In this document: piece by piece, positions 9,293-18,628 of the stretch
How the letters are laid out: every line of letters starts with the position of its first letter
How positions within the stretch are numbered: position 1 is the stretch's first letter
Source: an uncultured Alteromonadaceae bacterium
GTDB taxonomy: Bacteria; Pseudomonadota; Gammaproteobacteria; Enterobacterales; Alteromonadaceae
DNA length: 64,000 nt
NCBI GenBank assembly: GCA_947501935.1
Contig: CANMXU010000026.1
Span: forward strand, 1-64,000
Direction: 5' to 3'
Notes under the pieces: generated by a model
Database searches by the model: none
What the model was told of the DNA's origin: nothing
The model's input: only the letters and a program-made list of their open reading frames with translations
Program-made: the position numbers and the translations under genes

Positions 9293-9832
9293 ATGTTCAT
9301 GGAGATGTTTATCAAAAAGAAATATTCAGGTGTTGCACTAAACCAAGCCGTAATAAGTTTTGTTTTAGCCGTACTGATGATGTTTTCTTTGGTTGTTAGT
9401 GGCGAAACTTTGGTGATTTTTTCAGATGATTTTGAAAGCGAAAAATTATTATCAGGAGAATGGATAAACACCAGAAGTGGTACTTTAAAAGTGAATGGCT
9501 TTGCCGCTAACAATGGTAAATATGGTGTGCGTTTAAATCGAGGTGCAGGTTTAGAAACACTAATAAATACTGAGGGATTTTCATCACTTGAACTGAGTTA
9601 TGCGCGCCGAACATCGAACTTAACACAAGGGCAAAACTTAACCGTTGAATGGTCTCATGATCGCAACCTTTGGAACCAGTTAGAGCAGATAGAGTCTTCT
9701 GAGTGGCAACATAAAGTCTTTAAAATAGAAATAGAGAAAAGTGAAGAGTTCTATTTACGCTTTGCACTTAATTCACTTAAAAATAAAGAACAAGCCCATG
9801 TTGATGACGTGATAGTAAAGGGCTACATGTAA
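9293..9832 (+). CDS. Small secreted beta-sandwich protein, function unknown
   Basis: A 179-residue protein with an N-terminal hydrophobic segment (about residues 19-36, VISFVLAVLMMFSLVVSG) that looks like a signal peptide or anchor. The exported part begins DDFES and carries the pattern 'DDFE...G.W / ..NGKYGVRL / LELSYARRTS / L.VEWSHDRNLW / LRFALNS / VDDVIVKG', typical of jelly-roll or carbohydrate-binding-like beta-sandwich modules. The same pattern forms the last ~150 residues of the next gene's product, so the two share a domain. The start is uncertain: ATGs at 9293, 9299 and 9305 are in frame and none has a strong ribosome site. No enzymatic motif was recognised. Confidence 0.65.
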   Translation: MFMEMFIKKKYSGVALNQAVISFVLAVLMMFSLVVSGETLVIFSDDFESEKLLSGEWINTRSGTLKVNGFAANNGKYGVRLNRGAGLETLINTEGFSSLELSYARRTSNLTQGQNLTVEWSHDRNLWNQLEQIESSEWQHKVFKIEIEKSEEFYLRFALNSLKNKEQAHVDDVIVKGYM

Positions 9833-9877
9833 AAAATAATAACTATAAAGTCATTGAAATTTAATGACATAAAAATT

Positions 9878-9904
9878 CCTTTGTTTAGTTCGGCTAAACA
9901 AAGG
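9878..9904. terminator. Hairpin after the small secreted protein gene
   Basis: cctttgtttag and ctaaacaaagg form a perfect 11-bp stem with a TTCGG loop, 45 bp after the stop. There is no T run on the plus-strand side. On the minus strand the stem is followed by AATTTTT, so it may act in either direction or mainly stabilise the 3' end of the mRNA. Confidence 0.55.
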
Positions 9905-10016
9905 GGATCAAAGTAACGTCTAAGGCATGATTAGTTAGCAGTTTAAAATTAATCCACCGAAAGATGAAAAACTAAAAATAATATTAAAGCTAATAGCTAA
10001 TTAAGGATCACATACG

Positions 10017-11705
10017 ATGCAAATATTTCATCAGGGGAAATTCGCCACTAAAACGTTTAAAGTTGGGGCTATCAGCGCCGCATTATTATTAGGTGGTTGT
10101 GAAGTCGATGGCAGCTCAAACGAAGCACCAGTATTTGAAGAACAAGCTATTGATAATAGCCATATTGCAATGGGGTTAACTTATGAAGGCCAGATACTTG
10201 CAAAAGATGCCGACGGTGATGCTTTACTATATACAAAAGTAAGTGGTCCTGAGTGGCTTACAATTAATCAAAATGGCAGCTTGAGCTTGGCGTTAACAAA
10301 GATGTCAAATGAAGATGTAGGTAGCCACTTCGTTGTGATAACGGTTGATGATGGCCATGCAAAAGCTGAAACTGGAGTTTCATTAACTGTAGATAATGCC
10401 CCTCTTTTTTCTTCAAATAATATTGCCGATGTGATTAAAGCTGATGCTGGTGAGCCTTATACTGCGAGAATAATGGCTACAGATCTTGATGATGACTCCC
10501 TAACTTACACGATTGTTGATGCGCCAGCTTGGTTAAGCCTAGACGGTTACACATTAACGGCAGAGCCAACGTTAAATGAATTTGGTATACATAATATTAC
10601 CGTTGCGGTGACTGATGGAAAAACAACTAATGAGCAAAGCTTTGCGTTAGATGTTACTGCGGGGCAGTTCTTTACTGCTGATATTATCAGTAAACCAGGA
10701 GGTATTGATGGTGAACTATTTGCGGGAAGTTTAGCAAATGATGCCGTAGGCTTGGGGGACTTAACTTTTGCACAAGTTTATGAAAAAGATGAAGACGATA
10801 ATGATATTTTAACTTGGCTTACAGTTGATGAAAATGGCGAGTTTTCAGGTGTGTATGATGCAACTGCTGGCGGCATTACAGTTGAAGTGACTGATGGCGG
10901 TGATAATGGTACTGGTTTTAGCTCTCGAGCTGTTTTACAAATAACAACTGCAGGTTTTAAAACTTCAACTTTAGAGCGTAAATCAGCAGCAGCAATAGCT
11001 GGTTGGTCTTTTAACCAGCAGGTGATGGGCGATGATGGCCATGACGGAGCGGCTTTAACTTATACCATGGTTGAAGATGATTTATTTGAAATATCATCAG
11101 ATGGTGTTGTAAGTAATAAACGAGATATTGTTGATGCTGATATAAGCACCCACACATTAACGGTTACTACAACTGACGGAATAGTGAGCGCTGAAAGCCC
11201 TGTTGATATTGATGTTGTTGCTGTAAATGCAATTGGTACAAAAGACGACTTTGAAGCAGATACTAACGGTTGGGTTAATGACAGTAGTGAAGGTACCGTA
11301 GTATTGCTTGGCGGTGCAAAGCGCAATGGTAGTAAAGGGGTTGTTATTAAGAAAAGTGGCAGCATGCTGAAATACTTTTCCACCTTAGGAAAAACTGACA
11401 TCACTTTAAGTTATTCACGTACAGCATGGTTTTTAAACCCTGAAGCTGGAGAGTATGCACAGGTGCAATGGTCAACAGATGGTGTAAACTGGAATACTAT
11501 TGAAGATAATATAAATAACCCTGACAAAGCAGCAGACTGGGTTGATTGGACTGTTGATGGCAGTGGACTTCAGGCTTTACCTGTAGAAGCAAGTAACCAA
11601 GCTGTTTTAGCTATTCGTTTTAAAGTAATAACCTCTGGTGCAGTATGGGCTGAGCAATTACGAATTGATGATGTGCTAGTTTCAGGCACTGATATTGTAA
11701 TGTAG
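10017..11705 (+). CDS. Lipoprotein with cadherin/Ig-like repeats and a C-terminal beta-sandwich domain
   Basis: A 562-residue predicted lipoprotein. The N-terminus ends in a lipobox LLGG-C with Cys28, so it should be lipid-anchored. Residues about 34-215 hold two repeats of the putative-Ig/dystroglycan-cadherin type, with motifs like 'DADGDALLYTKVSGPEWLTINQNG' in the first and 'DLDDDSLTYTIVDAPAWLSLDG' in the second. Further similar repeats extend to about 405. The last ~150 residues (from KDDFEADTNGW) match the domain of the preceding small secreted protein. Asp-rich loops suggest calcium binding. An AAGGA ribosome site precedes the ATG. A role in the cell-surface matrix is inference from architecture and from the neighbouring polysaccharide genes. 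Confidence 0.75.
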   Translation: MQIFHQGKFATKTFKVGAISAALLLGGCEVDGSSNEAPVFEEQAIDNSHIAMGLTYEGQILAKDADGDALLYTKVSGPEWLTINQNGSLSLALTKMSNEDVGSHFVVITVDDGHAKAETGVSLTVDNAPLFSSNNIADVIKADAGEPYTARIMATDLDDDSLTYTIVDAPAWLSLDGYTLTAEPTLNEFGIHNITVAVTDGKTTNEQSFALDVTAGQFFTADIISKPGGIDGELFAGSLANDAVGLGDLTFAQVYEKDEDDNDILTWLTVDENGEFSGVYDATAGGITVEVTDGGDNGTGFSSRAVLQITTAGFKTSTLERKSAAAIAGWSFNQQVMGDDGHDGAALTYTMVEDDLFEISSDGVVSNKRDIVDADISTHTLTVTTTDGIVSAESPVDIDVVAVNAIGTKDDFEADTNGWVNDSSEGTVVLLGGAKRNGSKGVVIKKSGSMLKYFSTLGKTDITLSYSRTAWFLNPEAGEYAQVQWSTDGVNWNTIEDNINNPDKAADWVDWTVDGSGLQALPVEASNQAVLAIRFKVITSGAVWAEQLRIDDVLVSGTDIVM

Positions 11706-11748
11706 GTATGCAAAATGAATTAATCCTCTAATTATTATTGGGTTTACT

Positions 11749-11797
11749 AAAAAGCCGATTAACTAGGTAACTAACCTTAGTTTATCGGTTTTTTTAT
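11749..11797 (+). terminator. Intrinsic terminator after the lipoprotein gene
   Basis: aaaagccgattaacta pairs with the segment tagtttatcggtttttt with one mismatch and ends in a run of seven T residues. It separates the exported-protein genes from the polysaccharide locus. Confidence 0.8.
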
Positions 11798-11993
11798 TTC
11801 GTGAGCTTAAGCATATTCAATAACTTGTATAAAAAATGAAACAAGTGATAAAACACTCGTGTGTGCAGTTAAGTAACAACTTCTATAAAAACCGGCAACT
11901 TACAGTATTCTTACACTATTTTGAGAAAATCTACTGTTAATTAAAAGTGGAAACATGCATAATACGTCGGCTTTCGTTGAACAATAAATAATA

Positions 11994-13055
11994 GTGGATG
12001 TTAATGTAGTGGAAAACAAATCAAATCAAGGAATGAACTCTTCTCAAGAGCAGCAGTACATAACCATTCCTGCAAACACACTATTTCCCCAGCAACAAAC
12101 TCAAGACGATGAAATAGACCTAGCAGAACTTTGGCGCGCCATATGGGCGGGCAAGTTAACCATTATTGCAATAACCTTCTTATTCGCAGTAGCTTCGGTT
12201 ATATACGCAATAAACCAACCGAACATTTATAAAGCCTCTACCTTATTAGCCCCTGCAAGTAGCGAGGGCGGCGCAGGTGGCTTAGGTGCTTTAGCCGGCC
12301 AATTCGGCGGCTTAGCCAGTATGGCAGGTATAAATCTTGGCGGTGGCGGCACTGACAAAACAGGGCTTGCGTTAGAAGTGTTGAAATCTCGTGCATTCCT
12401 CGAAAAATTCATCAATAAACATGAATTACTTGTACCTTTAATGGCTGCAGAAAACTGGGATATTCATAACGATAAACTAATTTATGATGAAGATATTTAT
12501 GACGAAACTTCAAACAAATGGGTGCGCGACGTAACCTTCCCCAAAACTCCCAAACCATCCTATTGGGAATCATTCGAAGCCTTCAGTAAAATCATGTCGA
12601 TTTCTACAGATAAAGAATCAGGAATGATCACGCTGTCTATAGAATATTTCTCCCCTGAATTAGCAAAAAAATGGTTGGTTTTATTAGTTAAAGAAATTAA
12701 CTCAGCCATGCGTGAAAAAGATAAAAAAGAAGCGCAAAGTAGCATTGATTTTCTAACAAAAAAATTAGAACAAACACGACTAGCCGATATGCAAACCGTG
12801 TTCTATCAGTTAATTGAAGAACAAACCAAAACAATGATGCTAACCGAAGTATCGAAAGAGTATGTACTTAAAACAATTGATCCTGCTAATGCACCTGATG
12901 ACAAAGCTAAACCAAAACGAGGTTTGATTTGTGTGTTGGGTACTTTGCTAGGTGGAATATTCGCAGTGTTAATTGTTCTAGTTCGTTACTTTACTAATTC
13001 GTCAAGGTCGACTAAACCTTATGAAACCATTCATACCGAAATCCCAAGTAGTTAA
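11994..13055 (+). CDS. wzz: Wzz-family polysaccharide chain-length regulator
   Basis: A 353-residue inner-membrane polysaccharide co-polymerase. It has the family layout: a short cytoplasmic N-terminus (DEIDLAELWRAIWAG), a first membrane helix at about residues 54-74, a periplasmic domain with the Gly-rich 'GGAGGLGALAGQFGG' segment and helical middle, and a second helix at about 313-335 preceded by a Pro-rich motif (PANAPDDKAKPKR). There is no tyrosine-kinase domain, so it is Wzz-like and not Wzc-like. The start is taken as GTG at 11994. A GTG at 12009 or an ATG at 12033 is possible, since no start has a strong ribosome site. It is the first gene of the main polysaccharide cluster. Confidence 0.88.
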   Translation: MDVNVVENKSNQGMNSSQEQQYITIPANTLFPQQQTQDDEIDLAELWRAIWAGKLTIIAITFLFAVASVIYAINQPNIYKASTLLAPASSEGGAGGLGALAGQFGGLASMAGINLGGGGTDKTGLALEVLKSRAFLEKFINKHELLVPLMAAENWDIHNDKLIYDEDIYDETSNKWVRDVTFPKTPKPSYWESFEAFSKIMSISTDKESGMITLSIEYFSPELAKKWLVLLVKEINSAMREKDKKEAQSSIDFLTKKLEQTRLADMQTVFYQLIEEQTKTMMLTEVSKEYVLKTIDPANAPDDKAKPKRGLICVLGTLLGGIFAVLIVLVRYFTNSSRSTKPYETIHTEIPSS

Positions 13056-13072
13056 GGGAGATAGGATTTTAT

Positions 13073-14107
13073 ATGGACATTATAATACCGATATTAACTT
13101 CATTCGTTTTTGCTTTTGCTGTAATTAAGTTTTTTAAACCTGTAGCAATAGAAATAGGTTTAGTCGATAAGCCAAATGAAAGAAAGCTGCACGCAGGGCA
13201 TATACCGCTAATTGGTGGTATATCTATTTTTGTAGCTGTATTAATGGCGAGTTTAATTTGGCTACCAAATACATTAGAGCTAAGAATGTATCTTATAGCT
13301 TCAGCCATGATGGTATTCATAGGTGCACTTGACGATAAATACGACCTGCGTGTACGAGTACGTATTGTTGGGCAAATAATTATTGCGAGTTTAATGATAT
13401 ACGGTGTAGGTGGTTACATATCTAATTTAGGTAATTTATTTGGTATGGGAGATGTATCATTAGGCCCACTAGGTATACTTTTTACATATGTTGCAATAAT
13501 TGTAGTCATTAATGCTTATAATATGGTTGATGGCATCGACGGTTTAGTTGGTAGCCTAAGTTTAAATACTTTTGTATCAATTGCTGTTTTATTTATGCTT
13601 AGTGGTAATACGTCATATTTAAGCTATCCGTTAATTATAGCAACAGCAACACTTCCTTATTTGTTCTTTAATCTTAATTTTTTTAAGAAAGGGACTAAAA
13701 AGATTTTTATGGGTGATGCTGGTAGTATGTTTATAGGTTTAAGTGTTATGTGGTTACTATCTATGGGCACACAAGGTGAGAATGTCTCTTTTAGACCTGT
13801 TACAGCCCTTTGGATTTGTGCAGTACCATTAATGGATATGCTAGCGATTGTTTACCGTCGAGTAAAAAAAGGGAAATCCCCATTTAAGCCAGATAGAGAT
13901 CACTTGCACCATATTTTACAGCGTGCTGGTTTAAGCTCTAAACAAACGCTAATAGCGATTACAATATTTTCTATTGTTATGTCATCTATAGGGGTACTTG
14001 GTGAGCATTTTATGGTAGCTGAAAGTACTGAGTTAGTTTTGTTTGTATTAATTTTTATTATATACAATAAATATGCAAGACACTTCAGTTGGAAATACAA
14101 TAGCTAA
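13073..14107 (+). CDS. wecA: WecA-like undecaprenyl-phosphate N-acetylhexosamine-1-phosphate transferase
   Basis: A 344-residue multi-spanning protein of the MraY/WecA family, which moves a sugar-1-phosphate (GlcNAc-1-P for WecA) onto undecaprenyl phosphate and so begins the repeat unit. The family motifs are present: DDKYD at residues 87-91, NAYNMVDGIDGL, FMGDAGS, and the cytoplasmic DRDHLHH motif near residue 280. It lies 17 bp after wzz. The exact sugar is not certain, since relatives such as WbpL accept other N-acetylated sugars, which would be plausible in a pseudaminic acid locus. Confidence 0.9.
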   Translation: MDIIIPILTSFVFAFAVIKFFKPVAIEIGLVDKPNERKLHAGHIPLIGGISIFVAVLMASLIWLPNTLELRMYLIASAMMVFIGALDDKYDLRVRVRIVGQIIIASLMIYGVGGYISNLGNLFGMGDVSLGPLGILFTYVAIIVVINAYNMVDGIDGLVGSLSLNTFVSIAVLFMLSGNTSYLSYPLIIATATLPYLFFNLNFFKKGTKKIFMGDAGSMFIGLSVMWLLSMGTQGENVSFRPVTALWICAVPLMDMLAIVYRRVKKGKSPFKPDRDHLHHILQRAGLSSKQTLIAITIFSIVMSSIGVLGEHFMVAESTELVLFVLIFIIYNKYARHFSWKYNS

Positions 14108-14153
14108 ATTGCGTAATGAATTTAGTAATTTTAAAGAATAAATTGGATAAAGA

Positions 14154-15167
14154 ATGTTAAATAATAAAACTGTATTAATTACCGGCGGTACCGGCTCATT
14201 CGGGAAAAAATTCATTGAAACTATTTTAGACCGATATCCTGAAGTAAAAAAAATAATTATCTACTCACGAGATGAATTAAAGCAGTCTGTTATAAAGCAA
14301 AAATATCCTACATATGACTTCCCTCAACTGCGATTTTTTATCGGTGATGTTCGTGATAAAGAGCGTATGACACAAGCTTGTGAGGGGGTTGATGTAATTA
14401 TTCATGCGGCTGCTATCAAGCAAGTAGATACAGCAGAATATAATCCTACAGAGTGTATCAGAACTAATATCGATGGCGCTGAAAATGTTATACATGCAGC
14501 ATTAGCATGCGGTGTAAAAAACGTAGTTGCTTTATCGACAGACAAAGCTTGCGCACCAATTAACTTGTACGGTGCAACAAAACTTGCTTCTGATAAATTA
14601 TTCGCAGCAGCAAATAATATTCGTGGTTCGAAAGAGATTAAGTTCAGCGTAGTTCGTTATGGTAATGTTATGGGGTCTCGTGGCTCTGTTATTCCTTTTT
14701 TCATTGATAAGAAAAAAGAAGGAGTATTACCTATTACCCATGAAGAAATGACACGCTTTAATATATCGCTACAAGATGGTGTAAATATGGTGATGTATGC
14801 TATTGAAAATCACTTAGGCGGTGAAATTTTTGTTCCTAAAATTCCTTCGTATAAAATTACTGATATTGCCGAGGCTATTGCACCTGAGTGCAAAACACGT
14901 GTTGTTGGAATTCGCCCCGGTGAAAAACTACATGAAGAAATGATCACCGACACAGACTCATTAAATACTATTGACTTAGGCAAGTATTACGCTATTTTAC
15001 CTTCTGTTTCTTTTGCATACGCAGAAGAAGAGTTTATTGCACATCACAAAGCAATAAAGGTACCTTTTGGTTTTAAATATAACTCGGGTACCAATACTGA
15101 ATGGGAAACCGTTGATTCACTTCGCGATTTAATTATTGAACATGTCGACGCAAGCTTTAAAGTGTAG
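14154..15167 (+). CDS. pseB: UDP-GlcNAc 4,6-dehydratase (inverting), first step of pseudaminic acid synthesis
   Basis: A 337-residue extended short-chain dehydrogenase. It shows the NADP-binding GGTGSFG motif at residues 11-17, STDKA with D130/K131, and YGATK with Y139 and K143. The FlaA1/PseB group uses this D-K-Y set for its inverting dehydration. It converts UDP-GlcNAc to UDP-2-acetamido-2,6-dideoxy-L-arabino-hexos-4-ulose. The next four genes are the remaining steps of the CMP-pseudaminic acid pathway in order, which fixes the assignment. Confidence 0.95.
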   Translation: MLNNKTVLITGGTGSFGKKFIETILDRYPEVKKIIIYSRDELKQSVIKQKYPTYDFPQLRFFIGDVRDKERMTQACEGVDVIIHAAAIKQVDTAEYNPTECIRTNIDGAENVIHAALACGVKNVVALSTDKACAPINLYGATKLASDKLFAAANNIRGSKEIKFSVVRYGNVMGSRGSVIPFFIDKKKEGVLPITHEEMTRFNISLQDGVNMVMYAIENHLGGEIFVPKIPSYKITDIAEAIAPECKTRVVGIRPGEKLHEEMITDTDSLNTIDLGKYYAILPSVSFAYAEEEFIAHHKAIKVPFGFKYNSGTNTEWETVDSLRDLIIEHVDASFKV

Positions 15168-15175
15168 GCAACTCA

Positions 15176-16336
15176 ATGATCCCTTACGGTAAACAAGAAG
15201 TTACACAACAAGATATTGACTCAGTTGTTAGCGTTTTAAAGTCAGACTTTCTTACACAAGGGCCACAAGTGCCTTTATTTGAAAATGCAATAAAAACAGC
15301 GGTTAATTGTGAATATGCATTAGCAGTTAATTCGGCTACTTCAGCATTACATATAGCATGTTTAGCTTTAGATGTAGGAAAAGGCGATGTTGTTTGGACA
15401 ACACCTATTACCTTTGTAGCTTCAGCTAATTGTGCGCTTTATTGTGGTGCTGATGTTGATTTTGTAGATATTGACGCTGAAACTTATAATTTGAGCCCCA
15501 AACTACTTGAACAAAAGCTAAAGCATGCTAAGCAGAACAACCTAGCTTTACCTAAAGTTGTTATTCCTGTGCACTTGTGTGGTCAGCCATGCGAAATGGA
15601 CAAAATATATGCTTTAGGTCAAGAATATGGCTTTGCCATTATTGAAGACGCATCACACGCTATTGGTGGAAAATATAAAGGTAAGCCAATAGGTAATTGT
15701 GAATATAGTGATATCACTGTTTTTAGTTTTCATCCGGTTAAAATTGTGACTACTGCGGAAGGTGGCGTTGCAACAACCAATAGTCAAAAGTTATTTCAAA
15801 AGTTAGAGCTCTTAAGAAGTCATGGTATAACTAGAGAGCCTGAATTATTGAAAAATGAAAGTCATGGCGGCTGGTATTATGAGCAAATAGACCTTGGCTT
15901 TAATTACCGTATGACTGAAATGCAAGCCGCATTAGGTGCAAGTCAAATGTTGCGTTTGCACGACTTTGTTGCCCGAAGAAATGAGTTAGCAGACAAGTAT
16001 GATGTTTTATTAGCTGATCTACCTATTATAGTGCCTAAACAACATGTTGACTCTTATTCCGGTAGGCACTTGTATGTTATTTTACTTGAATTAGAAAAAA
16101 TAAACCTTTCCCATAAAGAAGTGTTTGAAAAGCTGAGAGAGAACGGTGTTGGGGTTAATTTACATTACATTCCCGTTCATACTCAGCCTTACTATGAAGG
16201 TTTAGGTTTTAGTAAAGGTCAATTTCCATTGTCAGAAAGCTACTACCAAGGTGCTATTAGTATTCCATTATTCCATGCCATGACTGATGCTCAGCTAAGT
16301 GAAGTTGTCAGTACTCTGAAAAATATATTGTCATAA
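15176..16336 (+). CDS. pseC: PLP-dependent aminotransferase for pseudaminic acid
   Basis: A 386-residue DegT/DnrJ/EryC1 aminotransferase. The cofactor-binding lysine is K189 in FSFHPVKIVTTAEGG, with the upstream EDASHAIGG motif. PseC transfers an amino group from glutamate to the 4-keto product of PseB, giving UDP-4-amino-4,6-dideoxy-AltNAc. It follows pseB by 8 bp and precedes pseF by 2 bp, so the genes form one operon. Confidence 0.95.
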   Translation: MIPYGKQEVTQQDIDSVVSVLKSDFLTQGPQVPLFENAIKTAVNCEYALAVNSATSALHIACLALDVGKGDVVWTTPITFVASANCALYCGADVDFVDIDAETYNLSPKLLEQKLKHAKQNNLALPKVVIPVHLCGQPCEMDKIYALGQEYGFAIIEDASHAIGGKYKGKPIGNCEYSDITVFSFHPVKIVTTAEGGVATTNSQKLFQKLELLRSHGITREPELLKNESHGGWYYEQIDLGFNYRMTEMQAALGASQMLRLHDFVARRNELADKYDVLLADLPIIVPKQHVDSYSGRHLYVILLELEKINLSHKEVFEKLRENGVGVNLHYIPVHTQPYYEGLGFSKGQFPLSESYYQGAISIPLFHAMTDAQLSEVVSTLKNILS

Positions 16337-16338
16337 CA

Positions 16339-17025
16339 ATGAACATAGCCATTATTCCTGCTCGAGGTGGCAGCAAAAGAATTCCTCGAAAAAACATTAA
16401 AGACTTTCATGGTAAGCCTTTAATTGCTTACTCTATAGAAGCTGCAAAACGCTCTGGCTGTTTTGAAAAAATTATTGTTTCTACAGATGATAAAGAAATT
16501 GCCGACATTGCTATTCAATATGGCGCAGAAGTTCCGTTTTTAAGACCAGATGTTATATCTGATGATTACGCAACGACCATTGATGTTATTAACCACGCTA
16601 TTCGTACTTGTCAAAATCAAGGTATGCATTTTGACAAGGTGTGCTGTATATACGCAACAGCACCTTTCTTATTGCCAGAATATATACAGCAAGGATTAGC
16701 AGCCTTGCAAAACAAAGAAGTAAATTACAGTTTTAGCGCCACCAGTTTTCCTTTTCCCATTCAACGGGCAATTAAACTCAATAGTAACAACCAAGTAACT
16801 ATGTTCCAGCCAGAGCATTTAAACACCCGCTCACAAGATTTAGAAGAAGCTTATCATGATGCTGGTCAGTTTTATTGGGGCAAAACATCCGCCTTTTTAG
16901 CCTTTTCCCCATTTTTTGCCTCGCACTCTGTTGCTGTTGTTTTACCGCGAAAAAGAGTTCAAGATATTGATACACTTGAAGATTGGGACAACGCAGAAAC
17001 ACTTTATAGGCTATTAAACAATTAA
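16339..17025 (+). CDS. pseF: Pseudaminic acid cytidylyltransferase
   Basis: A 228-residue CMP-sugar synthetase. The N-terminal nucleotide-binding motif IIPARGGSKRIPRKNI is visible at residues 4-20, followed by STDDKEIADIA. It activates pseudaminic acid with CTP to CMP-Pse, the donor used by glycosyltransferases. It is close in length to Campylobacter PseF and sits two bases after pseC. Confidence 0.94.
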   Translation: MNIAIIPARGGSKRIPRKNIKDFHGKPLIAYSIEAAKRSGCFEKIIVSTDDKEIADIAIQYGAEVPFLRPDVISDDYATTIDVINHAIRTCQNQGMHFDKVCCIYATAPFLLPEYIQQGLAALQNKEVNYSFSATSFPFPIQRAIKLNSNNQVTMFQPEHLNTRSQDLEEAYHDAGQFYWGKTSAFLAFSPFFASHSVAVVLPRKRVQDIDTLEDWDNAETLYRLLNN

Positions 17026-17026
17026 T

Positions 17027-18628
17027 ATGAATGTTGTTATTCGTGCAGATGCTTCAATTTATATTGGCAGCGGCCATATAATGCGATGTTTGGTATTAGC
17101 TAAACAACTTCAACAGCTTAACTACCAAGTTATTTTTGCAACAAGGCCTCAGCAAGGAGACTTTGTTGAGCATATAAAAAAACAAGGTTTTAAGGTTATT
17201 GAATTAATACAGCCTAAGGTATTTCAAAAACCACAACACTCTGCTGACTACCATGCTTGGCTGCAAGTTCCTTGGCAAGTTGATGCTGATGATTTATTGG
17301 ATAAAGTGCAGGCTTTTGAATTTGATAAAAACGATTTAGTTATAGTTGATCATTACGCTTTAAATATTGAATGGGAACAATATGTTGCGAAGGAACTTAA
17401 CTGTAAAATAGTAGCCATTGACGATGTATTAAGAAAACATCATTGCGATATGTTGTTAGACCAAACGCTAGGGCGTTCTCCTTCTGATTATTCTAAGCTT
17501 ACACCTAAATATTGCGATATTATGACGGGACTAGAATATGCGCTGTTAAATGAAAAATTTTCAAAATATAGGCAGTTAGCATTAAATAAACCTAAAAATG
17601 CTACCTCCAGCCAAAATGTAAATCAAAATAACAGTTATAAGCCGCACAGTTTGTTAATTATGATGGGCGGTATTGATAACACTAATATTACATTGTTCAC
17701 TTTACAGGCGGTTGAAAAATATGGCTTCGAAAAATTTGCTCAAATAACCGTGATCATAAATCCTAAATCACCCTTTTATAAATCAGTAAAGCAATACTTA
17801 GTTAATCAGCCTCGCCATATTATTCAGTTAGACTTTGTAGACAATATTGCCGAACTGATGTGTGAACATTCTATTGCTATAGGGGCTCCAGGCTCTACTT
17901 CATGGGAACGAGTATGCTTAGGTATGCCAAGCATTATTGTACCATTAGCTGAAAACCAAGAAATGATCTGTACCCAGTTAGCTAAAGCAAAAGTTGCGAT
18001 AGCCGTTGCTTTTGACCAACTACAAACCAAGCTATGTGAAGCCTTAACTGCCCTTGTTTCCAATTTTGAGCAATACCGTGAAAACTGCTTATCATTATGC
18101 GATGGATTTGGCGTATATAGAGTTGCCGCTAAAGTAGATATCTTACTTCAAGCAGATAGTTACCTTAACGGTTGTCGATTGGCTACTAATAAAGATATTG
18201 ACCTAGTATTTAAGTGGCAGAGCCTACCCGAAACTCGCCGTTATGCATTAAATAAAAATATACCAACCTACCAGGAACATTGCTCATGGATGCAAGCAAA
18301 GCTGGCAAGCAGTGATGATTTTTTTTATATCATTGAAAAAAAAGCTGCAGCTAACAATAAAACTTCGGTAGGCGTATTACGATTAGACTATGGCGGAAAT
18401 AACACCTATACACTTTCTATTTTTATAGACCCTGAATATTTTGGTTTAGGCCTAGCATCGCAAACATTATCGTATATCGATAGGGTTCATCCTCAAATTA
18501 CCATTAATGCGACTGTGCTGGTTGAAAATACTGCTTCCCAAAAACTTTTTACTAAAGCAGGTTATAAGCATTTAACTGCTGAGCATTATCAGCGATTACC
18601 TCTTTCTTTAAGGCAAATTCATGAATGA
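17027..18628 (+). CDS. pseG: PseG-PseH fusion: UDP-sugar hydrolase plus N-acetyltransferase
   Basis: A 533-residue protein combining two pathway steps that are usually separate. Residues about 1-375 match PseG, a GT-B-like UDP-sugar hydrolase (ADASIYIGSGHIMRCLVLA at the N-terminus, GGIDNTN and GAPGSTSWERVCLG later). Residues about 380-533 are a GNAT acetyltransferase domain (GVLRLDYGG, LSIFIDPEYFGLGLASQTL, NTASQKLFTKAGY), matching PseH, which acetylates the 4-amino group before UDP removal. No separate pseH gene is present, so the fusion completes the pathway. It overlaps pseI by 8 bp. Confidence 0.92.
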   Translation: MNVVIRADASIYIGSGHIMRCLVLAKQLQQLNYQVIFATRPQQGDFVEHIKKQGFKVIELIQPKVFQKPQHSADYHAWLQVPWQVDADDLLDKVQAFEFDKNDLVIVDHYALNIEWEQYVAKELNCKIVAIDDVLRKHHCDMLLDQTLGRSPSDYSKLTPKYCDIMTGLEYALLNEKFSKYRQLALNKPKNATSSQNVNQNNSYKPHSLLIMMGGIDNTNITLFTLQAVEKYGFEKFAQITVIINPKSPFYKSVKQYLVNQPRHIIQLDFVDNIAELMCEHSIAIGAPGSTSWERVCLGMPSIIVPLAENQEMICTQLAKAKVAIAVAFDQLQTKLCEALTALVSNFEQYRENCLSLCDGFGVYRVAAKVDILLQADSYLNGCRLATNKDIDLVFKWQSLPETRRYALNKNIPTYQEHCSWMQAKLASSDDFFYIIEKKAAANNKTSVGVLRLDYGGNNTYTLSIFIDPEYFGLGLASQTLSYIDRVHPQITINATVLVENTASQKLFTKAGYKHLTAEHYQRLPLSLRQIHE

